Source of the DNA: an uncultured Bacteroidia bacterium
Lineage (GTDB): Bacteria > Bacteroidota > Bacteroidia > Bacteroidales > F082
DNA: 64,000 nt
NCBI GenBank assembly: GCA_902801465.1
Contig: CADCIH010000001.1
Coordinates: 124,001-188,000 of the forward strand
Direction: 5' to 3'
This document shows positions 15,038-22,967 of this stretch, piece by piece (position 1 is the first letter of the stretch; each line of letters starts with the position of its first letter). The notes beneath the pieces were generated by a model. It made no database searches. It saw only the letters and a list, made by a program, of their open reading frames with translations, and was not told the DNA's origin. The translations under genes and the position numbers were made by a program.

Positions 15038-16210
15038 ATGCATTCAAAAAAGAAATCCATGAGAGTCCTACTTGTCTGTTTGGTAGTCATAGGTGTCTTT
15101 ATCTTCGTGAAGGCCATCTGGGTCGGCATCGCCACAAGGCACAATGGCGACTTTGAGAGCGAGAAGGTGGACATCATGGCGCGGCGGGATTTTCTGATAG
15201 AGAAAGAGATTACCAGCCCGCAAAAGCTTATCGAAGAAATGCCAGCCATCGTCGGGTCTCAGTTCCAAGGGGAGTGGGCGTTGTATTCATGCTCGATGCT
15301 ATCGGCGGCGTTGGTGAATACCACGTTGATATACGATGAGGATAGGGGAGCAAACATTGCCCGTATCGATAGCCTCATCCAGATGGTCATGTCACGAGAG
15401 CTACGGGCTTACGACCGCGAGCGATGGGGCGAAGACCCGCTGGAAACACTGGATGGCAAAGAGAGCCATGTCTCTTATCTCAGCCATTTGGCTTGGATGA
15501 TTGGCGGTTACAAGCGCATCGGCGGAGGCGACAAATACGATGAGCTTTATCATCGGCTATGCGAGACCATGAACCGCCGCATCCTTGAAAGCCCAAACAT
15601 GAATTTGCCGACTTATCCAGGCGAGTGCGTGTATGTGCCGGATATGCTAGTGGCCATAGTCGCATTGACGGTCTATTCTCAGCAATACGATGGAAAGTAT
15701 TATTCCACGGTTTGCCAATGGATAGATGAAGCTAAACATCATTGGCTTGACAAAGACACGGGGATGTTGGCATCGTTCCTGCCAGACGATAGAGAAGGCA
15801 TGTATGGCGAAGCACCCATCAAAGGCTCTTACTCGGCGTTGAGTTGCTATTACTTGACCTTCATCGATGAGGAGTTTGCCCGTGACCAGTATGAGAGGCT
15901 GAAAGCGAACTTCTTGCAGAAGCGACCTATTACAGGCTTCAAGGAGTACCATGACAGAAGATGTTGGCTTGGGATGGACATCGATGCAGGACCCGTTGTC
16001 TGCAACCTTAGCCCAACTGGAACAGCCTTTGCCGTTGGTAGTGTGACCTATTTCGAGGATTGGGCATTAAGGAAAAAGCTTCTGAAGACGGGAGAATTAG
16101 CTGGAACGACATGGCGAAGAAAAGGCAAGAGTCATTATCTGCTTGCCGATGTGGCTTTGGTGGGCGAGGCCATCATGCTGGCCATGCGGACAGCGGTGGA
16201 ATGGAAATAA
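15038..16210 (+). CDS. membrane-anchored (alpha/alpha)-barrel-like protein
   Basis: 390 residues. A basic N-terminus and one transmembrane segment (about 9-28, MRVLLVCLVVIGVFIFVKAI) precede a large, Trp/Tyr-rich helical domain (motifs HLAWMIGGYKRIGG, PTYPGECVYVPDML, WLGMDIDAGPVV). The layout resembles (alpha/alpha) toroid enzymes such as glycoside hydrolases or the linalool dehydratase-isomerase-like group, but I cannot assign a catalytic activity. It is separated from the chaperone-like operon by 139 nt with no visible gene, and its base composition looks closer to the rest of the genome, so it is probably not part of that operon. An alternative start is ATG 15059. Confidence 0.7.
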   Translation: MHSKKKSMRVLLVCLVVIGVFIFVKAIWVGIATRHNGDFESEKVDIMARRDFLIEKEITSPQKLIEEMPAIVGSQFQGEWALYSCSMLSAALVNTTLIYDEDRGANIARIDSLIQMVMSRELRAYDRERWGEDPLETLDGKESHVSYLSHLAWMIGGYKRIGGGDKYDELYHRLCETMNRRILESPNMNLPTYPGECVYVPDMLVAIVALTVYSQQYDGKYYSTVCQWIDEAKHHWLDKDTGMLASFLPDDREGMYGEAPIKGSYSALSCYYLTFIDEEFARDQYERLKANFLQKRPITGFKEYHDRRCWLGMDIDAGPVVCNLSPTGTAFAVGSVTYFEDWALRKKLLKTGELAGTTWRRKGKSHYLLADVALVGEAIMLAMRTAVEWK

Positions 16211-16463
16211 GAAATATAGCTAAAGAGTCCATTTGGAGAATTGACAAACAAATAATAACAAAGAAATGATAGAACAAAATACTAAGTATTAAAATCGTCT
16301 GAAAAAGACAGATTATTATTTTTTCACAGATTTGTGGCTTATGTGTTCTGAATATATGAAGGAATTGCCACAACAGTCTGATGATTTCTATTTTGATGCG
16401 CTCAAGCAAGGCGGAAGAAATCTGATTTCAAGGTCTCAAATGACAAGTTATTTGTGCTATTGT
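16211..16463. other. intergenic stretch, no gene seen
   Basis: 253 nt, AT-rich. A short foldback AATCGTCTGA/TCTGTC-like motif followed by TTATTATTTTTT at about 16294-16324 might serve as a terminator of the preceding gene. A 70-codon open frame across it has no recognisable features. Confidence 0.3.
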
Positions 16464-16709
16464 CTAATATTGTTTATCTGGTACCATCTCACAAATCCAA
16501 TCTTCCCTGATAACCTTAGGGGCGCTCTTTCCTGCCAACACTAGTACCTTCTTACCATTCCTATAAATGTGAAGCTGCCTTGAACGAACCACAGCAGTCA
16601 GTTCGGGGTCATCTTGTATTGCCAACCAAAGCCGATGATATACGCCGTCCTCATCAAACAGTTTCTTCTGCAAATGGGAGCATAGGTTGGTGGTGTCGAT
16701 GGTGTTCAT
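16464..16709 (-). CDS. small hypothetical protein
   Basis: 81 residues with Lys/Arg-rich strands (SRQLHIYRNGKKVLVLAGK). Its ATG overlaps the stop of the upstream cupin gene (ATGA), indicating a two-gene operon with coupled translation. It may be complete, or the front part of a longer protein cut short; no family recognised. Confidence 0.55.
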   Translation of the reverse strand: MNTIDTTNLCSHLQKKLFDEDGVYHRLWLAIQDDPELTAVVRSRQLHIYRNGKKVLVLAGKSAPKVIREDWICEMVPDKQY

Positions 16710-17161
16710 GTCAACCTCTCAATTAATTCGGCATACTGAGGATATTGCCGTGATAGTTCGTTTTTGTCTGCAAGCTCAAAGTTTTCGAAAGTGAAAGCCG
16801 GAGCCACAGCACATCCCACCACGCAAAAGCCGTTTTTAGAAGGAATCTCGGCAGCAAACCATTCTTCGGGCTGTATCACCACCTGCATTTCTCCGTCGGG
16901 CGATAGATTGTGGATAGTCAGATTGTCCTCGGTGTCGATAACGTAGAGGTTGAGGGGTTGGCCAGCATGATAATACCAAATCTCGACAACGCCATGCAAA
17001 CAATGGAAGGCTGATATGTCGTTGGCGGTTAGCATGTAGTAAATGGTCGATACATCCTTCTTTCCTGACGCATCGTTGCCGTAGAGTTGTCGATAATAGC
17101 CGCCTTCAGGATGTGGCTCAAGTCCAAGCTTATTGATGTAATGTTGGGTGGTAGTGTTCAT
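16706..17161 (-). CDS. DUF985-type cupin protein
   Basis: 151 residues. The sequence IxKLGLEPHPEGGYYRQLYG followed by SAFHCLHGVVEIWYYHAGQPL and VIQPEEWFAAE is typical of the DUF985/YML079 cupin group, small sugar-binding-like beta barrels of uncertain substrate. The start at 17161 (MNTTTQHYINKLGL) fits the family N-terminus, so an upstream in-frame ATG at 17212 was rejected. A weak -7-like TATTTTCG lies on the minus strand at 17234-17241. Confidence 0.85.
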   Translation of the reverse strand: MNTTTQHYINKLGLEPHPEGGYYRQLYGNDASGKKDVSTIYYMLTANDISAFHCLHGVVEIWYYHAGQPLNLYVIDTEDNLTIHNLSPDGEMQVVIQPEEWFAAEIPSKNGFCVVGCAVAPAFTFENFELADKNELSRQYPQYAELIERLT

Positions 17162-17264
17162 GCCCAGGTAAAGTTTGATAGCCGTTGTCAACTTAATGAA
17201 AAATCGCTTCATTCAATTTGATGATTTGAGTTGCGAAAATACGAAGAAAAATCTCCCAAATGCG

Positions 17265-17272
17265 TATTTTTG
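17265..17272 (+). promoter_or_regulatory. -7 box directly before the T9SS-secreted protein start
   Basis: TATTTTTG ends only four bases before the ATG at 17277, so the transcript should begin at or next to the start codon (leaderless). No -33 TTG has ideal spacing. Confidence 0.5.
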
Positions 17273-17276
17273 CAAA

Positions 17277-19202
17277 ATGAAGCGTTTCTTTCTCGTGATA
17301 TTGTTTCTCGCCGCAATGAATTTGACAGCCCAAAACCCTTGGGCAGGGGGACTTAATGCCTGCCAGTTCGGGCGGATGGACCTCGATGGCGATGGAATGA
17401 AGGACCTGCTGGCGTTCGACCGACACGGCGACCGACTGCTGTGCTTTCTCAATAAAGGCGGTGAAGGGGAGATGCGATATGAATATTCCAGTGCTTATGA
17501 CGAGGTGTTTCCAAGACTGAACGGATGGGCGGTGTTCGCCGATTACGACGGTGATGGGAGAGAAGATATTTTCACCTACTCCAAAGGTTGGGCGGGTATC
17601 AAGGTGTATCGCAACATAACCAACGCCGAGGGCTTAGGATTCGAATTGGTTGTGACGCCTTATCTGACCTCATGGCAGGGTGGGGGCGAAGTGAACATCC
17701 TCTCCACGGATGCGGATTATCCGGCCATCGTGGATATCGACGGCGATGGAGACCTCGATATATTGACCTTTGGCGTGTTGGGCACCTTCATCGAGAAACA
17801 CCAAAACCTCTCGGTGGAACGTTATGGACACCGCGACTCGCTGGCGTTTGAGCGGACCGACTTGTGCTGGGGCCGTGTGGGAGAGAGCGAAGAAAACAAT
17901 GTGATGTACCTAGATACTTGTTTGTTTGGCTATGGACTGACAGTAGAAAGAGACGATTTCCGACACCGAGGTGCGACAGTCACCGTGCGCGACATGAACG
18001 TCGACGGACTTCTCGACCTGCTGCTTGCCGATGTGGACTATCCGGGACTGACTTTGCTCATTAATGGAGGGGATGAAGATAAGGCCTTGATGGTGAGCCA
18101 GACAGACGCTTTCCCCACTTCTTTCCCAGTGAATCTCCCCTCGATGCCTGTGCCTTTCTTCACGGATATTAATAACGATGGTGTTGATGACCTGCTGGTC
18201 TCGCCTTTCGACCCTAACCCGATGGCATCGGTAGGAAAAGAGAGTGTGTGGCTATATCTGAATCATGGGACAAATGAAAATCCTGATTTTCAAATCTATA
18301 CGAAGTCGTTTTTACAGGAGACGATGATTGATGTGGGGAAGGGTGCCTATCCCTCGCTCACCGACTGGGATGGCGACGGGCTGACAGATTTGTTGGTAAA
18401 GGATTTTGACGGACAGATCTCGGTTTTCAAGAATGTGGGAACGCCCCAACAGCCGGTGTTTGAACCAACTGTTGAGGTGGTGGAAGGTGGGTCGGATTGG
18501 TCGGCATGTTGTTATTTCGATGTTGATCAAGATGGCTTGATGGACAAGGTGGAAGGCAATGCCAACGGAAGACTAACTTTTTATCAGGGCCGTCAAGATG
18601 GCCTAGAATTGATCACGGACTTTTGGGGAGAGGTGGATGTGCGTGACTATCAAAGCTCCTATTACGGATATAGTGTTCCCACCCTGTTTTATTATAAGGA
18701 ACAGCTGTTGCTTTGCGTGGGCTCAGAACAAGGAAAACTGTTTCTGTATCGTGTTTCGGATGATGAGGTTTTTGAGGAAGTGGGATATCTATGGAAAGAG
18801 CTTTGCCCTGATATGCCTGACGCTTTTGGAATGCATTCGGCTGCGGCGGTGGGTGATTTGAATGCCGACGGGGTTTTGGATGTGGTGGTTGGAAACTTTG
18901 GAGGAGGATTACAATTGTTTAACGTCGCTATTCCGGTCAATCATATAGGATTATCGGAACAATATGAAGATAAACAGGTAGTGATATTCCCAAATCCAGT
19001 ATCATCCCTGATGAGTATCGTATCAAAAGAGGATTATATCAATTCGTTGACAATCATCGATTTGTACGGTCGCAGATTGTTGGAAAAGTCGGTTGGAGCA
19101 AGGGATGTGGAGTTGGAGACAGGGTGGATGTCTCCTGGTGTTTATTTGTTGGTCTTGGATTGTGACCGCGGTTTGGTGAACCGTATCTTTCTCAAGCGGT
19201 AG
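17277..19202 (+). CDS. secreted FG-GAP/VCBS repeat protein with T9SS sorting domain
   Basis: 641 residues. A signal peptide (MKRFFLVILFLAAMNLTAQ) is followed by many Asp/Gly-rich calcium-binding-like repeats of FG-GAP/VCBS type (DLDGDGMKDLLAFD, DYDGDGREDIF, DIDGDGDLDILTFG, DWDGDGLTDLL, DLNADGVLDVVVGNFGGG), forming a beta-propeller. The last 75 residues are a type A T9SS C-terminal domain (VVIFPNPVSSLM, GVYLLVLD, final IFLKR). The protein should be exported by Sec, then by T9SS to the cell surface. I chose the start by the signal peptide, since the upstream ATG at 17175 precedes the promoter. The last 61 nt overlap the convergent protease gene. Binding target unknown. Confidence 0.9.
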   Translation: MKRFFLVILFLAAMNLTAQNPWAGGLNACQFGRMDLDGDGMKDLLAFDRHGDRLLCFLNKGGEGEMRYEYSSAYDEVFPRLNGWAVFADYDGDGREDIFTYSKGWAGIKVYRNITNAEGLGFELVVTPYLTSWQGGGEVNILSTDADYPAIVDIDGDGDLDILTFGVLGTFIEKHQNLSVERYGHRDSLAFERTDLCWGRVGESEENNVMYLDTCLFGYGLTVERDDFRHRGATVTVRDMNVDGLLDLLLADVDYPGLTLLINGGDEDKALMVSQTDAFPTSFPVNLPSMPVPFFTDINNDGVDDLLVSPFDPNPMASVGKESVWLYLNHGTNENPDFQIYTKSFLQETMIDVGKGAYPSLTDWDGDGLTDLLVKDFDGQISVFKNVGTPQQPVFEPTVEVVEGGSDWSACCYFDVDQDGLMDKVEGNANGRLTFYQGRQDGLELITDFWGEVDVRDYQSSYYGYSVPTLFYYKEQLLLCVGSEQGKLFLYRVSDDEVFEEVGYLWKELCPDMPDAFGMHSAAAVGDLNADGVLDVVVGNFGGGLQLFNVAIPVNHIGLSEQYEDKQVVIFPNPVSSLMSIVSKEDYINSLTIIDLYGRRLLEKSVGARDVELETGWMSPGVYLLVLDCDRGLVNRIFLKR

Positions 19203-19588
19203 TTGAGGGTGGCGCGGAGTTTATAGAGCAGGTCACCGCCGATGATGCCATCGATGGAGGGGAGTCCCAGTTTTCGGTAGGATTCATGGATGTTCTCGAG
19301 GTCGAGGGCAACGGCTTCGTAGTCGTGGATTTCGATGTCGCCAAAGGCGAGGGTGTGTATGATGAAGGTGGAGCTTTCGAGTTCGCTGCTACCCACGCCA
19401 GCGGTGATGCCGGGTTTCTTTGTAAACTCAGGGTTTTCGATGAATTTGCCGATGACGGTGGGGTCGAACACGGAGCGTGATGCTCCTGTGTCGATCAAGA
19501 AGTTGGCTTCCATGCCGTTGATCATTCCTTTAACCATGACGTGGAAGCCTTCTCCTTCGATATCCAGTAGTTGGATTGGTATTTGCAT
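19142..19588 (-). CDS. retropepsin-like aspartic protease domain protein
   Basis: 148 residues, a single-domain pepsin/retropepsin-like fold. The catalytic motif DTGAS is at 33-37, the flap region is around 60-80, and the second conserved strand IDGIIGGDLL is at 112-121. Like retroviral proteases it would have to dimerise to build the active site. There is no signal peptide, so it is probably cytoplasmic. The start codon shares one base with the upstream LOG-family stop (TGATG), indicating coupled translation. The substrate is unknown. The 3' end overlaps the convergent T9SS-secreted gene by 61 bp. Confidence 0.85.
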   Translation of the reverse strand: MQIPIQLLDIEGEGFHVMVKGMINGMEANFLIDTGASRSVFDPTVIGKFIENPEFTKKPGITAGVGSSELESSTFIIHTLAFGDIEIHDYEAVALDLENIHESYRKLGLPSIDGIIGGDLLYKLRATLNYRLRKIRFTKPRSQSKTNK

Positions 19589-20310
19589 CAGAGTTCCAGG
19601 TTGGGTTTCACGCTGAAGCGGTGGTAGAAGTCTTCGATGATTTTGACGGCTTCTTCAGCGGTATCGACCACGTGGAAGATGTCGAAGTCTTCTTCTTTGA
19701 TCATGTTTTCCTTCAGCATGGTATTGCGGAACCAGTCGATGAGTCCTTGCCAATAGTCCTTGCCGACGAGCACTACGGGGAAGTCGGACAGTTTCTCAGT
19801 TTGGATGAGGGTGAGGGCTTCCGACATCTCGTCGAGGGTGCCGAAACCGCCGGGCATGGCGATATAGCCTTGGGCGTAGCGCATGAAGATGTTCTTACGG
19901 ACAAAGAAGTAGTTGAATCGTATGTTCTTGTCGAAGTCGACATAGTCGTTGCATTTGCCTTCGAAGGGCAGTAGGATCTCGAGTCCCACGCTGGTGCCAC
20001 CTGCTTCTTGTGCGCCTTTGTTGCCGGCTTCCATGATGCCAGGGCCGCCTCCGGTGATGACGCCGAATCCGAGTTGGGTGATGCCACGGGCGATGTCCTC
20101 GGTCATCTTGTAGTATTTCTCTCCGGGTTTGGTGCGGGCTGAGCCGAAGATGGCGATGCAGGGGCCGATCTTCGACATTTTCTCCATGCCATCCACAAAC
20201 TCGGCCATGATTTTAAAGACGGACCATGAGTCGTGGGTCTTGATATCGTTCCAGGATTTGGGTTGGAAACTCTGGCGGATGATTTTTTCTTCTCTTTCGG
20301 TAATAGGCAT
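19588..20310 (-). CDS. LOG-family protein (nucleotide 5'-monophosphate phosphoribohydrolase)
   Basis: 240 residues. Hallmarks are GGGPGIMEAGNKGA (87-100) and PGGFGTLDE (153-161), the PGGxGTxxE signature of the Lonely Guy family, often misnamed lysine decarboxylase. The enzymes release a base from nucleoside monophosphates (cytokinin ribotides in plants, AMP and others in bacteria). The first 45 residues form an extra helical N-terminus common in the longer TIGR00730-type members. It is first in a two-gene operon with the retropepsin-like gene. Its promoter box abuts that of the divergent tRNA-Gly gene. Confidence 0.9.
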   Translation of the reverse strand: MPITEREEKIIRQSFQPKSWNDIKTHDSWSVFKIMAEFVDGMEKMSKIGPCIAIFGSARTKPGEKYYKMTEDIARGITQLGFGVITGGGPGIMEAGNKGAQEAGGTSVGLEILLPFEGKCNDYVDFDKNIRFNYFFVRKNIFMRYAQGYIAMPGGFGTLDEMSEALTLIQTEKLSDFPVVLVGKDYWQGLIDWFRNTMLKENMIKEEDFDIFHVVDTAEEAVKIIEDFYHRFSVKPNLEL

Positions 20311-20324
20311 AACAATTTTTTTTG

Positions 20325-20332
20325 TATTTTTG
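20325..20332 (+). promoter_or_regulatory. -7 box of tRNA-Gly
   Basis: TATTTTTG matches the consensus; the tRNA begins 11 nt downstream. It is directly adjacent to the minus-strand box at 20333-20340. Confidence 0.5.
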
Positions 20333-20340
20333 CAAACGTA
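20333..20340 (-). promoter_or_regulatory. -7 box of the LOG-family operon
   Basis: On the minus strand this reads TACGTTTG, matching TAnnTTTG. The LOG ATG follows 22 nt downstream. It abuts the tRNA-Gly box, so the two promoters cannot be occupied at the same time. Confidence 0.45.
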
Positions 20341-20342
20341 TT

Positions 20343-20415
20343 GCGAATGTAGCTCAGTTGGTAGAGCATCAGCTTCCCAAGCTGAGGGTCGCGGGTTCGA
20401 ACCCCGTTATTCGCT
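20343..20415 (+). tRNA. tRNA-Gly (anticodon CCC)
   Basis: Cloverleaf of 73 nt. The acceptor GCGAATG pairs with TATTCGC, the D-loop reads AGCTCAGTTGGTAGAGC, the anticodon stem TCAGC/GCTGA encloses TTCCCAA (anticodon CCC), and the T-arm is GCGGGTTCGAACCCC-like. Discriminator U fits glycine. CCA is not encoded. Confidence 0.95.
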
Positions 20416-20426
20416 CAAAAGCAAAT

Positions 20427-20464
20427 AGAGACGTCACCATACGATGACGTCTCTATTTTTATTA
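20427..20464 (+). terminator. terminator after tRNA-Gly
   Basis: Perfect 10-bp stem AGAGACGTCA/TGACGTCTCT with an 8-nt loop, followed by ATTTTTATTAT. Confidence 0.85.
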
Positions 20465-20470
20465 TGGTGA

Positions 20471-21733
20471 TTATTCCACGGGTGTGCCGCATTCGGGGCA
20501 GAACTTGCCGGTCACTTCGGCGCCGCAGTTGGTGCAGTGCTTGGGACCTTCGTCGGCCGGGATGGGTGTGCCGCATTCGGGGCAGAACTTACCGGTGGTC
20601 TCGGTGCCGCACTTCGGGCATTTCTTGGCCTTCTTGGGGGCGGGAGCCGGTGTGCCGCATTCGGGGCAGAACTTGCCGGTGATGAGTGTGCCGCACTTCG
20701 GGCAGGGAACGCCTTGTGCTTGAGGAGCTTGTTGTTGCGTAGCTTGCTGCTGTTGTTGCTGTTGCTGCTGCGGAGGAACCATGGTGCCCATCATATTGCC
20801 GCCAGTGCCGAAGCCCATGCCGGCCATGCCGATACCCATGAAGCCGGTGCCAGCGCCGCCTTCGTTTTCAGCGGCAGCGCGCATGGTGCCGAGCATGCTG
20901 CCTCTGGCAAGGTTGGCTGAGCCACCAGTCTGGTATTGTCTGAGGAATTCCTTGCTTTCTTCGTCGAGGGAGACTGACTCGATGGTGAAGCTTAACAGGC
21001 GGACGCCACGGGCACGGATGGGAGCGTCGAACACGCGGGCATCCATGATCTCTTTCATCTTCTGGGTCTTGCTGGGCAACTCAAGAGCGCCGATCGGTTC
21101 AGCGCCGCTGCCGAGTTCGTTGATGATGGACTGAAGGGCGGCGATCACCTCGCTGCGCATCTGTTCGGTGATGGCGTCTTTCTTGATGATGTTGCCAGTA
21201 CCGGCGTGGTTACGCATGAACACGCCCATGTCGTCAAGCTGGAAGGTGTATTTGCCATAGCAGCGGATGTTCATGTAGGTACCGTCTTTCTGTCCGTCTT
21301 CGGTATAGGAGGGGTGTTTCCAGTCTTGGAACATAATCGGCGTTGCGGTGCCGAACTTGTTGTCAAGAATCTCCTTGATGTTGAAGAAGAACACGGCTTG
21401 TTCCTTGGCGGGGGTGCCACCGTAGGTGAAACGCTGCCACATCTCCTTGAATACGGGACCGAACTGGCCGCCGAAGAAGGAAGGTGACGAGGATTGGTCG
21501 AAGGTGTAGACGCCTTCTTCAGCCGAAGCGTCGAGGACCGCGCCGCTGTCGTAGATCACGACTGCTTGGCCGGGAGCCACGATGATGCGGCTGCCTTTAG
21601 AAATCTGGCCAGACTTGGTGGTCTGTTTCACCATCAAGGTGTCCATGTCCATGTTGTCGCATTTGATAAGATCTAACCACTGATCTTTCATGGTGCTGCC
21701 AATAGCACCGCCAATTGCTCTAATAAGTCCCAT
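20471..21733 (-). CDS. SPFH-domain protein with triple zinc ribbon
   Basis: 420 residues. The N-terminal two thirds is an SPFH/band-7-like domain of the YdjI/virion-core-like group (GLIRAIGGAIGSTMKDQW, APGQAVVIYDSG, FDQSSSPSFFGGQFG). A Gly/Met-rich linker and a polyglutamine run (about residues 325-335) lead into three consecutive CPxCGxxxTGKFCPECGTP zinc ribbons at the C-terminus. Such proteins assemble membrane-associated scaffolds. The next gene upstream on the same strand also ends in a zinc ribbon, so the pair may work together. The ribbons probably bind partners rather than DNA. No signal peptide. Confidence 0.85.
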   Translation of the reverse strand: MGLIRAIGGAIGSTMKDQWLDLIKCDNMDMDTLMVKQTTKSGQISKGSRIIVAPGQAVVIYDSGAVLDASAEEGVYTFDQSSSPSFFGGQFGPVFKEMWQRFTYGGTPAKEQAVFFFNIKEILDNKFGTATPIMFQDWKHPSYTEDGQKDGTYMNIRCYGKYTFQLDDMGVFMRNHAGTGNIIKKDAITEQMRSEVIAALQSIINELGSGAEPIGALELPSKTQKMKEIMDARVFDAPIRARGVRLLSFTIESVSLDEESKEFLRQYQTGGSANLARGSMLGTMRAAAENEGGAGTGFMGIGMAGMGFGTGGNMMGTMVPPQQQQQQQQQATQQQAPQAQGVPCPKCGTLITGKFCPECGTPAPAPKKAKKCPKCGTETTGKFCPECGTPIPADEGPKHCTNCGAEVTGKFCPECGTPVE

Positions 21734-21786
21734 TTTTGATTAATTTAGAATTGATAATTATTAATTTTTTAGAGATTTTACCATTT

Positions 21787-22701
21787 TTAGTTTCTAGAGT
21801 GGATATCGGTTAAGACCCAGTCGTGTTCTCCGTTGGTGACCACACTGCCGCAGTAGGGGCATTGTCCCGAAGAGGTGATTTCGGTGGGTGCGCCGCAGTT
21901 GGGGCAGTTGGTGATGGCGTTGCCGTTACGGCCTGGATCGGTCTTGACGCCGGCCTTGCGGTTGAAGACCATCTCGTACTGCATGAACCAGTCGCGGTTG
22001 GGGTCGCTCTCAAGCACTTTCTTGGTGGCATCGTCAATGACATAGTCGCGCATCACGGCGTTGAGCCATACCACGAGCACCTCTTTATCGCCATCTTGTT
22101 GGAACGAATGTAGTGAGCAGTGTTTGATGCCGATTTTCTCCACCACGTTGGTCTTGCCTAGGCGGATATATTCGTCGAGTTGTTGTTTGTGCTGGTTGAA
22201 GAGAGCCTCGCTCTCGAAGGGACGGATGGGCTTCCAGTCTTTGGCGGTCCAAGCGGCTTGGATGGTCATGAACACCTCACGGGCGAAGCCGATGAACTTG
22301 TCGGCGGAGAAGGCGGGGTCGATGGCCTGGATTTGGGCGGCCACCATGGCGCTGTTGTCGAAGGGGGTGCTTGAGTTTGCTTGGTTCTGCACTTGCTCGT
22401 TAATGAGTGATGAATCCGAATTGTTTTTCTTGGCTCGTTTGCCTTTGATCCAGAAATAAAGAAGGCAAATAGCCACGATGACAGCGACTGAAATGGAGTT
22501 GGGGTCGCCCGAGAACAGTCCGATCAAGAAGTAGATGAGCCCGGAGATATCTCCATCGCCGCCGTCATAGCCTCCTCCTCCGCTGCTGTAGCGGTTTTGG
22601 TTGCCCACGTCGCCAAAGGCGAAGGTGCAAGTCAACAGGCCAATGAGCATTAATAGGAAAGGAAGGTATCGCTGGAGTTTTTTTGGTGTAAGTCTCTTCA
22701 T
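21787..22701 (-). CDS. Tim44-like domain membrane protein with zinc ribbon
   Basis: 304 residues. A hydrophobic N-terminus (about 13-30), a Gly/Asp-rich stretch (GGGGYDGGDGD) and a second transmembrane helix (about 70-87) precede a Tim44-like domain (about 130-255: FAREVFMTIQAAWTAKDW, IRPFESEALFNQHKQQL). A CPNCGAPxxITSSGQCPYCG zinc ribbon is near the end. Tim44-like domains in bacteria bind membranes or translocated proteins; the exact role is unknown. It is 53 nt upstream of the SPFH/zinc-ribbon gene in the same direction. A -7 box lies 20 nt before the ATG. Confidence 0.85.
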   Translation of the reverse strand: MKRLTPKKLQRYLPFLLMLIGLLTCTFAFGDVGNQNRYSSGGGGYDGGDGDISGLIYFLIGLFSGDPNSISVAVIVAICLLYFWIKGKRAKKNNSDSSLINEQVQNQANSSTPFDNSAMVAAQIQAIDPAFSADKFIGFAREVFMTIQAAWTAKDWKPIRPFESEALFNQHKQQLDEYIRLGKTNVVEKIGIKHCSLHSFQQDGDKEVLVVWLNAVMRDYVIDDATKKVLESDPNRDWFMQYEMVFNRKAGVKTDPGRNGNAITNCPNCGAPTEITSSGQCPYCGSVVTNGEHDWVLTDIHSRN

Positions 22702-22720
22702 CTGTATAAAATTTGAAGAG

Positions 22721-22728
22721 CAAAGATA
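22721..22728 (-). promoter_or_regulatory. -7 box of the Tim44-like/SPFH gene pair
   Basis: The minus strand reads TATCTTTG, an exact TAnnTTTG match, 20 nt before the start codon. Confidence 0.55.
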
Positions 22729-22801
22729 TCATATTTATTTTTAAAAAACTAGTTTTTAGAAAAAATTCCGCATTGTGCATTCTGCATTTCGCAATATTTA
22801 C

Positions 22802-22809
22802 TATTTTTG
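22802..22809 (+). promoter_or_regulatory. -7 box of tRNA-Val
   Basis: TATTTTTG, 11 nt before the tRNA 5' end. The same spacing is seen at tRNA-Gly. Confidence 0.55.
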
Positions 22810-22819
22810 CAGGCGCAAA

Positions 22820-22894
22820 GGGAGCTTAGCTCAGTTGGTTCAGAGCATCGCCCTTACAAGGCGGGGGTCGTTGGTTCGAGTCCAACAGTTCCCA
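22820..22894 (+). tRNA. tRNA-Val (anticodon UAC)
   Basis: 75 nt. The acceptor GGGAGCT pairs with AGTTCCC, the D-loop region is TAGCTCAGTTGGTTCAGAGC, the anticodon loop CTTACAA gives UAC, and the T-arm contains GGTTCGAGTCC. Discriminator A. CCA is not encoded. Confidence 0.95.
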
Positions 22895-22906
22895 CAAAAT
22901 AAGCAG

Positions 22907-22940
22907 ATAACCCACTGAAAATCAGTGGGTTATTTTTTTA
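22907..22940 (+). terminator. terminator after tRNA-Val
   Basis: Stem ATAACCCACTGA/TCAGTGGGTTAT with a short loop, then TTTTTT. Its sequence resembles the ssrA terminator. Confidence 0.85.
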
Positions 22941-22967
22941 GTCCCCTAGAGGAGTCCCTTTTTAATA

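Noticed and set aside
16332..16544. 70-codon plus-strand open frame, considered as a transposase remnant
   Set aside because: No transposase motif can be recognised and half of it is antisense to the small gene at 16464-16709.
20720..20775. CTG/TTG-rich microsatellite-like stretch
   Set aside because: It is the coding sequence of the polyglutamine linker in the SPFH protein, not a CRISPR or independent repeat element.
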